This document shows, piece after piece, positions 45,301-54,208 of a stretch of 64,000 nucleotides of DNA (position 1 is the stretch's first letter; each line of letters opens with the position of its first letter). This DNA comes from Nemertoderma westbladi. Lineage: Eukaryota > Xenacoelomorpha > Nemertodermatida > Nemertodermatidae. Where the stretch lies: assembly GCA_032718475.1 (NCBI GenBank), contig JAUCBJ010008799.1:1-64000 (forward strand). Direction: 5' to 3'. The translations under genes were made by a program, and so were the position numbers. The notes beneath the pieces are model-generated. The model made no database searches. It saw nothing but the letters and a program-made list of their open reading frames with translations, and was not told where the DNA came from.

Positions 45301-45465
45301 ATTATAAAGGTCTGCTTGAGTAGTAGCGAAGTTCTTTATAGCCACCATTTTTACCGACCTTATACCTTGTGCTCCTAATTTATCCTGGGGGGTGGACAAC
45401 ACACCTACATAGTAGTCTGCCGTTAGGGTAGATTTCCAAACCTGCATAATTCCTGACATATTCAA
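42301..45465 (-). CDS. pol: BEL/Pao pol: protease end, reverse transcriptase, RNase H
   Basis: 1,054 codons open, in phase with gag-PR upstream across one TAA (45511-45513). Residues 1-150 are the DUF1758-type retropepsin remainder. RT spans about 240-520, with FASDIEGMFLQV and the catalytic YMDD at 469-472. RNase H is at about 645-775 (HVFGDASDMGIG, PRAELKAALYA, YWTDALLVLEYL). Then the integrase zinc region begins and the frame closes at 42301 after a frameshift. RT copies the element RNA and RNase H removes the template. The motifs are all intact, so only the stop and frameshifts disable this copy. Confidence 0.9.
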   Translation of the reverse strand: MNMSGIMQVWKSTLTADYYVGVLSTPQDKLGAQGIRSVKMVAIKNFATTQADLYNWDEDESIQHLKIPRFQTDYPGVQILIGQNAHEALETLEKRPAQPQPLQTYAVRTRVGWYFTGPSRRTLEERMPQERIYQVNDWEVESSEVDELTEGTPYSSDNDDIYQLFDEENTIDLLTENKTWKTQVNLCQLIRPSGPMDYNDELNDEIERYNARTRDELAVRFFTQELVEPNSYDKALSIEEERAKQIQETTTRFLKDQGRYEIGLPFRKREPRFINNRPLAEKRIAQLHRRLTANASAKEMYQTQLKKFITKGYAERVPEGTPVTERTYYLTHHYVPKPGKPHEVRVVFDGSALYMGQSLNSELLPGPNLVQSLLGILLRLRQYSIAFASDIEGMFLQVKALDRDRDSLRFLWWPEGDLNQKLVEYWMTIQAFGIISSPSNACSVVRTTANDNRDAFSKEVIDNIKRNIYMDDNLRSLPSVEEAIDVAKGTVECLKRGGFRLTKFTSNSREFLEAIPVEDRGAKDLDLIKDDLPETKTLGLKWDTEKDILFFQLKQRDNPVRTKRICLSILSTYFDPLGFISPVILIARSLVQQMWLENHSWDDPLKGELLKKWMKWEDSLPAIENFIISRAYFGHVLPTYSYQLHVFGDASDMGIGIVAYLRVETPDGIKVALVTSKALINNKLKVPRAELKAALYATAIGRNVTEQIDYPLEKTVYWTDALLVLEYLTNEVCQFSVFVTNRVAIILSRTKIDQWRHCPGTINPADIASRGATPQELIDTPDWLGGPDFLSKEEDEWPPHLTTVEIRQAKGAETVKPKTRYLNQLFKPTIDLSVLHTSGNDASDPQSLATNKSVVEIRDRDWKSGIPDVSQGISPLLQRTMHHYSSWNRLCKAVTYLRRCFHHHYSRTKTISDTAPLTSAQVHVIKNLPKYKTSDRFLKEKIGYQEHEETNKQILRLLQCYEDSDKYFLLLRNPQMRLRDRFSSTMIDGLIRVGGRLTNAPLSFDTKFPILIRNLEVQINMIVDVHSKLYHAGRENEFLAKFELAIILINPVEL

Positions 45466-45510
45466 TTTAGTCCGGAATTTGGGTTGTCCAGCAAAGATAT
45501 CTTCGGCTAG

Positions 45511-48285
45511 TTAGTGATCGATGAATGTTCCTGTGCTGCCGGAGTCAAGGAGGGCGTTCACTATATAACTTTTGTTAGGACCGTGACCTCTTACCTGCAC
45601 TACAGGAAATTCTCTGATTCCTACGTTGGAAGTTGGAGCTTTCCAAGATGGTTGTCTGGCAAAAGTAGTTGGGGGAAACTCATTGTCGGTGTCCTTTTCG
45701 TAAGTAAGTGCTCGATACACTGCGGTATTTATTAGGTAACAGGATTCGTTGGCGTCGGAGAATTCGTCAGTATAGAATCCTTCCATCTCAGACTCTTGAT
45801 CAGTGTTATTTACATCACTGAATTGGATATGTAGTTCGGGCTCACTTACCTGACTCGGGTTGTCTCGTTCGAACTCACTGTGTAACAAGATGTGATGTTT
45901 CGCGCCACACTTTGCACACTTTACGTCGGAGTAACAGGTTCGCCGTTGGTGTCCTGATCTGAGGCAATTATAGCATAACCGCTTATCCCACATGACTGCA
46001 CGTCTGTCTACAAGGGATTTCTTTAGAAATTCCGCACACGCACTCAAACGGTGGGTCCCGTCGCACAGCGCACAGTTAGGTTTTATGTTACTCACTTTAC
46101 CTTGGGTAACTTGATGCACTCTCGTTCTTTCTTCGGGCTTTCTTCGGTGCATTCTGTTAGGAGACTGAGGAGGGGTCTTGGCAACCTGTTCTCTCCTATC
46201 GTTGTTTCGAGCCTTGTATTTACTTACGTCTTTTGAGGTTTTGCTAACGTAATAAGATCGGTCAGTGTCTTTCCCGCTGTCCTCTTCTTGAGAAGCTTGG
46301 CTTTCGCCGTCGTCAGTGTAACACCCTGGTGTTACTCTTCTCCTAGAAGCGGGTTTGTCACTTACCTTATTTTCCGATGTTTTCTCTCTGGACTGCTTGA
46401 TGAGTTGTAGTTTTACTTCACCATCTAAGAAGGACATGAGATCAGCCATGGTAGGGCTTCGTCGTTGTTGTTCATTCATGTACAACACTTTCTTGTCCCA
46501 GCGTGTACATACTCCACCCTTTGGTAAAGTAGAGACTACGGCTCCAATAACCATGGAACTCTGATATTCATGAGACTTACCTAACCAGTCCAATTGTCTA
46601 CAGATCTCCTGAATCTCATCGGAAAACTCTATAATCCCGCTACTAAGGAAGTTTCGGGGGGCTACTAATTTTGCATACAAATACTTAGCTATGTTATCCT
46701 TGTTACCATACCTGATGTTTAATGTATCCCAAACTTGTCTTAATCCTTCTGGATGTCCAATAAACTTTAACGCCATTAACTTGGGAGGTCCTTCCAAACA
46801 CTTGATGAGGAATCTAAGCTTCTCGCCGTTAGATAGTACAGAGTTCTGTATGCTATCTTTGTAATATTCATTGAAAGGTAACCATTTCATCTCATCTCCA
46901 TTGAATTTGACGATCTCTCCCACTTTAACCGCTTGGCGGGCTTCTGTTCTAGCCATCTGACGCGTAAAGCTCTCTTGGGCCATCGTGTTATTTAATATCG
47001 AATTATCGGTATATGAATTTCTCGGATTATTATCAGGTCTATAGGGAATATCATTAACAACAGGTTTATAATCACCCTTAATAGGGTTTGCTATAGGAGT
47101 TTCTACTTCACTAGCAGTATAGATGCGTGTAGGCTCCACACCTTGCGCATGTAATACTTCAGACCTAACAGGTTGACACAATGTTACTGGGGGTATTGGT
47201 ATGCCCTTTTGTATATTGACTAATTTGTCGCGTTCTAGTGCGATACTTTGCTGCACTTCTTGCAATTCTGCCCTACCTTCCCTTACTGTTCCCTTAAGTT
47301 GGTGGACAGTCTCCTGCATCTGTCCGAGCAGGAGGTTCATCCCCCGCCGTCCCTCCTCTACCCACTCGACCGCCGAAGCGGGAGTCGCCAACATTGTAGC
47401 GGGCTGACGCTGGACGACGGGACACAAATCTTTGATTTCTCTCTCTGCTTCCAGGACAGGGATATTCTCATGGACTGTTCTACCGGGTACAGGCAGTGTA
47501 GTACTGTGTAAAGGGAATTTAGAGTTAAGCTCTGGAAGTACAGGGGTCTCTAGCACAGGAGTGACTTTGGGAACGACAGGCCTTATTATTTCAGGCTTAT
47601 CAACTATAGTAGGGAGTCTTTTGACCTTAATAATTTGGTCTGTAGGTTCTATACTACTTAAGTCTGTGCTAGCTAGTTGTCTTCTAACAGCTGGGGGCAA
47701 ATCAGGCAATTTGTAACGGTGGGATGTTTTTCTACGCCTGCTTAGACGAGATCTATTTCCTCCGCCTTCAGGATCGGTGGTTTCGCTTTCCTCCAATGAT
47801 GTGTATCCCTGGCGTTTGGGAGTAGATCTTCTCATCATCTGCATATGACTAGCAGTTAACTGTTTATTTATGATGTCTTGCGTCTCTTGCAGATTTTCCA
47901 ACTCTAGTTGGGTAGTCTCCTCAGACGCTCTCCATTCTGCTTCTGCCACCGCTGCTTTTCTTTCTGCTTCTGCTTCTGCCGCCGTTACTGCTGCTGCCTT
48001 TCTTTCTGCTTCGGCTTCTGCCGCCGTTACTGCTGCTGCCTTTCGGTCCTCTATCCGTTTTTTCTTTACTTGTTCCTCTTGGACTCTAGCAAGGCGGAGT
48101 TTTTCATCAAATTTAGCTTGGTTCGCAGCTAACATTTCCGCATCGATTGAGTCCAACACAAGCTTGGCCACAAACACAAGATTTCCACTGGGCCGTTTCT
48201 TGAACTTTGAGACCGACCCGCTGGAACCAAGTCTTGACAGCAACCTGCAGTGACGTGTCCTGTCTTCTTTTGGAAGTTTCCTCAA
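45511..48285 (-). CDS. gag: BEL/Pao Gag (C-terminal two thirds) and start of protease
   Basis: 924 codons. The first ~60 after the frame opens overlap 48113-49039 in another phase, and the true join lies near 48190-48285. A long Glu/Ala/Lys coiled coil (about 60-130) includes a short repeat RKAAAVTAAEAEAE. A capsid-like region with VKFNG.EMKWLPFNEYY (about 440-600) is typical of the Pao Gag DUF1759 domain. Zinc knuckles are at about 735-800 (CALCDGTHRLSAC; CYNCLRSGHQRRTC; CAKCGAKHH). It ends in the aspartic protease motif LLDSGSTGTFIDH, immediately followed by TAA where the protein should continue. Confidence 0.85.
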   Translation of the reverse strand: MRKLPKEDRTRHCRLLSRLGSSGSVSKFKKRPSGNLVFVAKLVLDSIDAEMLAANQAKFDEKLRLARVQEEQVKKKRIEDRKAAAVTAAEAEAERKAAAVTAAEAEAERKAAVAEAEWRASEETTQLELENLQETQDIINKQLTASHMQMMRRSTPKRQGYTSLEESETTDPEGGGNRSRLSRRRKTSHRYKLPDLPPAVRRQLASTDLSSIEPTDQIIKVKRLPTIVDKPEIIRPVVPKVTPVLETPVLPELNSKFPLHSTTLPVPGRTVHENIPVLEAEREIKDLCPVVQRQPATMLATPASAVEWVEEGRRGMNLLLGQMQETVHQLKGTVREGRAELQEVQQSIALERDKLVNIQKGIPIPPVTLCQPVRSEVLHAQGVEPTRIYTASEVETPIANPIKGDYKPVVNDIPYRPDNNPRNSYTDNSILNNTMAQESFTRQMARTEARQAVKVGEIVKFNGDEMKWLPFNEYYKDSIQNSVLSNGEKLRFLIKCLEGPPKLMALKFIGHPEGLRQVWDTLNIRYGNKDNIAKYLYAKLVAPRNFLSSGIIEFSDEIQEICRQLDWLGKSHEYQSSMVIGAVVSTLPKGGVCTRWDKKVLYMNEQQRRSPTMADLMSFLDGEVKLQLIKQSREKTSENKVSDKPASRRRVTPGCYTDDGESQASQEEDSGKDTDRSYYVSKTSKDVSKYKARNNDRREQVAKTPPQSPNRMHRRKPEERTRVHQVTQGKVSNIKPNCALCDGTHRLSACAEFLKKSLVDRRAVMWDKRLCYNCLRSGHQRRTCYSDVKCAKCGAKHHILLHSEFERDNPSQVSEPELHIQFSDVNNTDQESEMEGFYTDEFSDANESCYLINTAVYRALTYEKDTDNEFPPTTFARQPSWKAPTSNVGIREFPVVQVRGHGPNKSYIVNALLDSGSTGTFIDH

Positions 48286-49039
48286 AGGCTGATAAGATTA
48301 GTCTAATACGTAGGGTTCTTTCGCGTACTTGATAAAGCAGCTCTTCCTGCTCTTGAGGTCCTTGGGGTTGTCGAAACAGTTGTTCTTCTAATCGCTCTAA
48401 GGAGCCGAAGAATCCCTGCACATATCCTGCTGCCGACCTCTTCCAAACAGCTGGATCCATCGTATCTTTAGTCACTCCCATCCTGTGTATGTCTTCCCAA
48501 GTAGCTTCGGACAAATCCAACGGGAGTCCGGGTCCGGGAAAGTTCCATTGTGACTCGACAATAGACATCAATTCTTCCCTGGCGTATCCCGCATAACTAT
48601 CTTGGGTCGCTCGCTTACTTCTCGCCCAATCGACTTGGTGTTCCTCCACCGCAATGAATATAGTTGTTAATACTGCGGCAGGAAGGGTGAGAAGGGGATC
48701 CGAGTAGACTGTAGCCGCCATCTGCACTCCGCGTTCGGGGGTCAGCTCTACAGTATCCGAACTACTGGAGCTATCGGGTCGCTGGGAACGAGTTTCTTGA
48801 CTAGGCTGTTGCTGCTGTTGGACAGCTGCTTCCTGGTTCCGTTTGACCTGGGCCCGAGTGCCGATGATAGACCTACGGTGTTGGATTAGCTTAGGGTCTG
48901 ATACTACTACTGGAGGGATGACCTTTCTTTCAGTAGGAGGTGAGCTGAACTCCTTTCTTAATCGCTCCACACTCCTATCTGTGTCACAGATGGTTGTATC
49001 GATTAGACTGTCTGACAGGTTTTGCTGGGTGTCAGACAT
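48113..49039 (-). CDS. gag: BEL/Pao Gag N-terminal part
   Basis: ATG 49039 opens 308 codons. The first 135 residues match the relic at 204-610. Then comes a Trp-containing helical region (VDWARSKRATQDSYAGYAREEL, PAVWKRSAAGYVQGF). The last ~40 codons are probably out of frame: the parallel frame 48285-45511 carries the continuing sequence, so a frameshift lies near 48190-48285. The start agrees in both copies and follows the leader directly. Confidence 0.8.
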   Translation of the reverse strand: MSDTQQNLSDSLIDTTICDTDRSVERLRKEFSSPPTERKVIPPVVVSDPKLIQHRRSIIGTRAQVKRNQEAAVQQQQQPSQETRSQRPDSSSSSDTVELTPERGVQMAATVYSDPLLTLPAAVLTTIFIAVEEHQVDWARSKRATQDSYAGYAREELMSIVESQWNFPGPGLPLDLSEATWEDIHRMGVTKDTMDPAVWKRSAAGYVQGFFGSLERLEEQLFRQPQGPQEQEELLYQVRERTLRIRLILSAFEETSKRRQDTSLQVAVKTWFQRVGLKVQETAQWKSCVCGQACVGLNRCGNVSCEPS

Positions 49040-52000
49040 GTTTAGCTATACAGTTGAATGCTTACTGCTATAGTTACAGTTAAAGCAAGTCTAGTAATTC
49101 AGTATGACCGTTGGCCTAGTACCGGTAATTTATTACAGTATATTAGAATACCGGTATACACTTATAGTATATATAAGTATTGTAAACTAGGTTTGTCACA
49201 GAGTACCGGTATATAATTTTAGCACAAATATATATAAATATATAATAGGCCTATCGTGAATACCGGTATGCAGCTTACACTTATAGTATATATAAGTATA
49301 ATTATGAACTAGAATTAATTACAGAATACCGGTATGATTTCAGCCCAAATTTATAGAAATAAATATAATAAGCCTATGGTAAATACCGGTATGTCAATTA
49401 TTTTAGAATAATTGAATTTCTGAATATTTTAGGGTTACTTGGTTATTTTAACTTACTTTATTACCGTTATTTAAGCAGTAGTCCAACTGATATTGAGACC
49501 TAGTTGTTGTATGGCAGGCCTACTATTTATAAATCGTTTGAGTTGATTTATAATATTTATATACCCGTTTAAAATGGGTTTTGTCAATATTTGAAATAAA
49601 TGTTATTATTTCTGGGGGGAGTCACTACAGAAAAGCTGTGCGCTCTCAGTGGAGTGCTACTTATTGGACACTAAAACAAATAATTCTAATTTACCTAAGT
49701 TACTTAATACTACTAATTACTTACGATACGTGTGAGATTAATTCTCTAATTAAATACAACAAAATATTACGTATGAAATTTTAGGGTAATTTTACAAGAA
49801 GTCTACAAACCAGTCTAACAAAGGGTTAGAATTCTGGTTATTACAACGGACTGGGTACTACGGTATTTGAAAATAATAAGTAGTAGTAAATATGTTGCGC
49901 TGTCCAGATAGGAAAAATACCACCGCCTGACGACCTATAGCCGTATCGCTATAGGTACTACGTTATGTATCACGGAGTGTTCCTACCTGGAAGTTAATTA
50001 CCGTGGACTACCAGATCCAACGTGCCTGTTAACCACTTTACAACACAATACACTGCCTACACACTAATTACTTTCGGAAAGCACTGTACACCAAACCCTA
50101 AATTAGGTACAAGTACTTATTAAAAAACAAATAACTAGCAGTTAAATATACTTGAACAGTTAAAAGAACCACGGCATCTGCTGGAGTGACCGGTGCACAA
50201 AATCACCAGTCTTTACCTACGCCAAGCAGCCCGTGTAGTACCGGGGTTAATTTAACTATAACGGTATGTGTAACAAGCACAATTACTGTAGGAATAAACT
50301 TGGGGACATGAATGTTGCGAATAATCGCATAAACTCTGAATAATAAATATTACGCTACCCGTACAGAATACTCAAACAAAATACAAACCAAACGCTGGCA
50401 GACTGGCTGCCCCAACTTACTAACTGGCACTTTATCAGACAAACTCTACACACGCAGCAATCTCTTCAGACCTAATAATAGCTAGACAACAATCCAGCCT
50501 ACAAAATATCTGAGTAATAACTATTACGGTACCTGAACAGACCACACAAACAAACACAGGCCAAAACGCTGGCAGAATACTGTCAAGCCTAAATAAACTA
50601 CAGTATGTGCAGATTCCAAAATGGTTAGTTAGTATGCGTTCTAACACGGTAGTACGACTTATTCTTTAAGAGGGGATTGACCTTACAGCTCTGGCTGCCC
50701 CAACTTACTAACTGGCACTTTATCGGACAAACTCCACACATTCCGCAATCTCTCCAGACTCAACAACAGTCCGACAATAGTCCGGCCTACAATTATCTGA
50801 ACAATCTGAGCAGACTTACACGTCTTCAGCTCAATATTAACTTACTAGGAATAAAACTGACAGAAATAGACCTAAGTAAAATCCCAATAAAAACCAGGCG
50901 TCCCCGATTTAATATCGAGACCTACCGGTATATAATAATCCAAATCGAATAATACAAATGTACTTATACTGGAAGTACCGGTTAGGACAGTTGGGCCTAC
51001 AGACCTACAGCAGTACCGGTTCAAGCAGTTGGGCCTACGGACCTACAGCAGTACCGATTCTGGCAGTTGGGCCTACGGACCTACAGCAGTACCGATTCTG
51101 GCAGTTGGGCCTACGGACCTACAGCAGTACCGATTCTGGCAGTTGGGCCTACGGACCTACAGCAGTACCGGTTCAGGTTTACCGGTCGACCGGTACTTTC
51201 AACTTTATTTCTTACTGCAATAAAGACAATAACTGTTATTGTACGCGCTTTTGAAGACCTTTAGCAGTTTAACCTGCCAAAATTTATATGTCTTTTGGTT
51301 TATAAATAGACTTTAGAAAATGACAAGTATTTAATACCAATAAACACAACATTAGCAGAAGCCAGCCTAGTGCGCGTCCATTCACCCGCTGGATATACCC
51401 GGGAGACTGGATTCGGAGGGCTTAGATTGTTATTGCAGTGTAAGCTTACTGTATTATTCGATTGATCGTTAATAAATAATTTCTGACTAATATTATTCAC
51501 TTTCGGGAAATATTAACAGTTCCTTTAGGACGTGGCGCTCTATCTAGGTAAACAGAGATATGACTTATACTAAACACAACGGTAAGTAGGTAAGGCTTAT
51601 GATTCACGTATGAGGCGCATTCTTTAGGAAATGCTTAGTTATCAGCCACAATCATGCACACTACCGGTAACGCACAATACTGCTCACTAATTTGCCGACC
51701 GTCAATGAATTTTATCATATATAAAGAGAACAGAAACTGACTCATGTAGTGCTTATCAAATAGCATTAAATTCACTACAAACCACAACAATATAAGTCGC
51801 AATCGCTATATGTAACCCGTCTCTCTAACCTGTAGTGTATCAAGAAAATTGGGAAATTTGGGTTCTTTATAGATGTTCTCCAAATATTAATATTCAACCA
51901 ACTGATACAAACAATGACAACAGTAAATAGCAGTATAATAATGTATGTTGAACCGATAATGTAAGACTGAACTGGACTGTTAAGACTGGGTTGATAACAG

Positions 52001-52103
52001 TTATACGCTCTATAATCTAAGCCTACTAATGTTTCTTCTAAAGTCTGAAACGAATTGACTCTAGAGCCGGTGTTCTTGGCCTAGATAGAAACAACACAAC
52101 AAT
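49040..52103 (-). promoter_or_regulatory. ~3 kb 5' leader of the giant element
   Basis: Conserved along its length with 611-3480 but with no conserved ORF. It includes the ACCGGTAT array (49104-49395), a partial internal duplication (blocks around 50390-50470 recur near 50690-50770), and five 38-bp tandem units (50988-51177). Such a long leader between LTR and gag is unusual. It could hold packaging signals, an internal ribosome entry site or introns. None is shown by sequence. Confidence 0.65.
50988..51177. repeat. Five 38-bp tandem units in the leader
   Basis: Units of CAGTTGGGCCTACGGACC TACAGCAGTACCG.TTC.GG form (written in two parts), the outer units slightly diverged and the inner three identical. 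The other copy has only one degenerate unit, so this is a local, recent expansion. Confidence 0.9.
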
Positions 52104-52431
52104 ATCACAAAAAACAGTAAGACTGAACACTCCTAGCACGATCTGCCAAATATCTCCACATCGACAGAAAAAATCGCTCTGATTGGCTGTTAAGCTAAAC
52201 AAAGAACCATGTGTCCAATGGCCGTTTCCATGTCAGCAACCAGCTGTTAGATGTCGTAATCTGAATCATCAAGGCTAAGCTGTGCCAGGGTATTTGACGC
52301 ATTGCGGGTTTTTTGCCTTACCATGTCCGCCAAAGCACACATACAGAAGAATGACTTTTATGTCCGTTAAAACACCTATAACGGTACCTTGCGGGCGAGG
52401 GGGACTGATTATATCCGCAAAAGCTTTTACA
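52104..52431 (-). repeat. 5' LTR of the giant element
   Basis: Same length as 34897-35224 with one substitution (C at 52392, T at 35185). Its minus-strand start TGTAAAAG is followed upstream (right, 52432 on) by short coding-like sequence rather than obvious target DNA. No TGG-type primer binding site is evident immediately after its 3' end. Confidence 0.8.
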
Positions 52432-52439
52432 CGATGCTT

Positions 52440-52620
52440 TCCCGACTCTCAACGTTTAGTCTTACCTTTTCCTTCTTTGTCGGTGGGCTCTATTTCAACA
52501 TGAATCGGTCTCGGGGGCCGATGACTTGGTAGGACAGGGACTCTCTCTTGGGGCATTTTGAGCTTGCAAGAAGATTTATCGCCACGCGACGCCTGAGGGT
52601 GAGAAGGTACTTGAACGAAG
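52440..52620 (-). other. Short open tail just upstream of the 5' LTR, possible neighbour-element remnant
   Basis: Minus strand, a frame running from about 52620 to the TGA near 52457 and including an internal ATG near 52562 ends in a Lys-rich tail (DKEGKGKTKR). GTCGGGAAAGCATCG then touches the LTR, similar in layout to the ORF3 end, PPT and 3' LTR on the other side. It may be the 3' end of another element sharing this LTR. Weak. Confidence 0.3.
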
Positions 52621-52836
52621 TAAAACAACTAACCTCATGTGGGTGCGGTGAAGATTTTATTCGAAAGCTGGATGGAATGAATTTCATGGAACCGAATACA
52701 TAACCTGTTCTATTGAGTTTAGTTTATTGTTTTGTTAGAATAAAGTGCCACTGCACTGTAACCTGCTCCTTTCCATAAATTGAAAATTTAACATTGAGGC
52801 GCGATATTAATTTGCCGAGATGAGATTTGCATCCTG

Positions 52837-52935
52837 CCCCCCCCCCCCCCCCCCCACCCTGTCTCTAAAAATTAAAAGCCACCCAAATACCCAATAAATT
52901 GGGCAAGACCCAATAAATATTGGGTCTTGCCCAAT
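52837..52935. repeat. C-run and perfect inverted repeat near the exon 1 donor
   Basis: A run of about 20 C at 52837-52856. Then 18-bp perfect arms at 52898-52915 and 52918-52935 (ATTGGGCAAGACCCAATA and its complement) with a 2-base spacer, ending 44 bases inside the intron from the donor at 52979. In the pre-mRNA it would form a strong hairpin just after the 5' splice site. Confidence 0.9.
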
Positions 52936-52979
52936 ATTGAATTACATAAATACACACATACAGTATTACAAAGGCTCAC

Positions 52980-53162
52980 CTTGCCATTGCTGTGGACGTA
53001 TTTAAGAAATTTGTTGAACTGGCAATCTGCAGTTAAATTGTCTGGAAGGGGTCTAAAGAAATCATCGCCCCTAATTCTCCTGTATGATTGAATTCTTAGA
53101 AACGGGAAAATGAAGAAATAGAACCAAGGCAAAAAAGGATTGGTGTTAAAATAAGTATTCAT
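52980..53162 (-). CDS. ABCC/MRP4-like ABC transporter, exon 1
   Basis: ATG at 53162-53160 opens 61 codons that end exactly at a donor, AAG|GTGAGCC (intron from 52979), phase 0, matching the phase-0 acceptor at 34579. The peptide has the MRP4-type N-terminus: NTNPFLPWFYFFIFPFLR, then RRIRGDDFFRPLP (compare the linker just before TMD1 in ABCC proteins). Spliced to 30937-34578 it gives about 1,274 residues, close to MRP4 length. The promoter should lie right of 53162. I see no clear TATA box. The frame upstream of the ATG stays open for eight codons and gives no family match. Confidence 0.8.
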
Positions 53163-53186
53163 TGTTCCGAGTTCTGATAGATACAA

Positions 53187-54140
53187 TGGTTTAATAGAAA
53201 ACGTAGTTAATGTACCACAAAGTCCTATCTACCGCGGTGTCCGCTCACACTACGAATGCTGGACACTGAAATTAAACTAAAATGTCGGTTTCAGTTTGCT
53301 ACCTAATTCGGCTACAGTTACCATATGATACACATAATGTTAAGTTGTGTGTGGATTTCAGTTGATTACATACAATATAATTTTATACAATACTGAACAA
53401 CAGTATACGGTATCATTGTTGTATTAATATTGTTCTATCACTCTTAGACAATAGTTAGTATTACAACTGTACGAATAGTTGATGTAAGCGGATAGTACAG
53501 AGAATACACGGAATGTACAACCCATATTGGCCGTAGGACTATTTATGTACTACAGTATCAATAAGATGGAATAGAGTATCTAAAAACGACTTGAAAATAG
53601 TGTAGCAACGTGTTAATGTTTCGAATAAAATGCATCACAAACAATTAGATTTTGTGTTTAAAAGTATAAAACTGATTTGAATTGATTTTATTTATCTATC
53701 AGTAGTGATACCACATCACATATGTTGATGTAATAATTATATTCAATTACAGCATTTACTAATGTATTATTGTAATACAAAAGACATAGTTTAAGGATAA
53801 TAATACTGCAGATCATTGATTTACATAGGCCTACAATTTGCATAACATAAAAGTTGTAAAATGTAAATTTATATTCAATAGATGGAGAACAAAGCTATCT
53901 CAACGAGAACATCAAAAAATATTTTTTGATTATCTATTTATTTAATTTATTCTAAACTTACATACCCTTTGTACACGTTCGTGGGGGCCTTCACGCAACC
54001 CGATACTCAGTTATGAAACAAATTAGAATTGGGTCATTCTATCAGAAAATTGATTTAAGTAATTTAACCAAACCTCAAATAAATCAAAGGAGAGGGGACA
54101 GTTCTTCCCCTTCAACCCGGCTTTTAATCTGTACCCATAG
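53187..54140. other. Upstream region of the ABC transporter gene; nothing else seen
   Basis: AT-rich. It must hold the promoter of the minus-strand gene if exon 1 is truly first. No motif stands out. Confidence 0.4.
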
Positions 54141-54153
54141 CCTACTATATTAC

Positions 54154-54201
54154 ATTATTATTATCATCATCATCATCATCATTATTATTATTATTATTAT
54201 T
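54154..54201. repeat. (ATT/ATC)n microsatellite
   Basis: Simple trinucleotide run, ATTATTATCATCATC then ATTATTATT. Confidence 0.9.
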
Positions 54202-54208
54202 CCAGCAG

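Larger units (their letters stand above)
34897..52431 (-). mobile_element. Giant (17.5 kb) BEL/Pao-type LTR element with a third large ORF
   Basis: Terminal direct repeats 34897-35224 and 52104-52431 have equal length and one mismatch (35185/52392). Minus-strand order: 5' LTR, ~3.06 kb leader (49040-52103), gag, protease, RT, RNase H, integrase (41192-49039), 1.6 kb non-coding spacer (39553-41191), ORF3 (35303-39552), purine-rich GGGAGCGG against TGT of the 3' LTR. LTR, leader and gag occur in the same order in the partial copy at 204-3815, which shows that this LTR belongs to this BEL/Pao family. No matching target duplication was found. Frames contain several stops and frameshifts, so this copy is not autonomous, yet LTR identity indicates a recent insertion. 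BEL/Pao elements are usually 5-8 kb. Confidence 0.8.
34579..52979 (-). other. 18.4 kb intron of the ABC transporter gene
   Basis: GT...AG borders at 52979 and 34580-34579. All but about 870 bp is the retroelement 34897-52431, on the same strand as the gene. The remainder is a piece of dispersed repeat (34640-34896) and 52432-52979, which includes a C-run of about 20 (52837-52856) and a perfect 18-bp inverted repeat close to the donor. Confidence 0.8.

Noticed and set aside
34897-52431. A target site duplication for the giant element
   Set aside because: Bases beyond the repeats (left ...TATAGAA, right GATGCTTT) do not match, so no duplication can be claimed.
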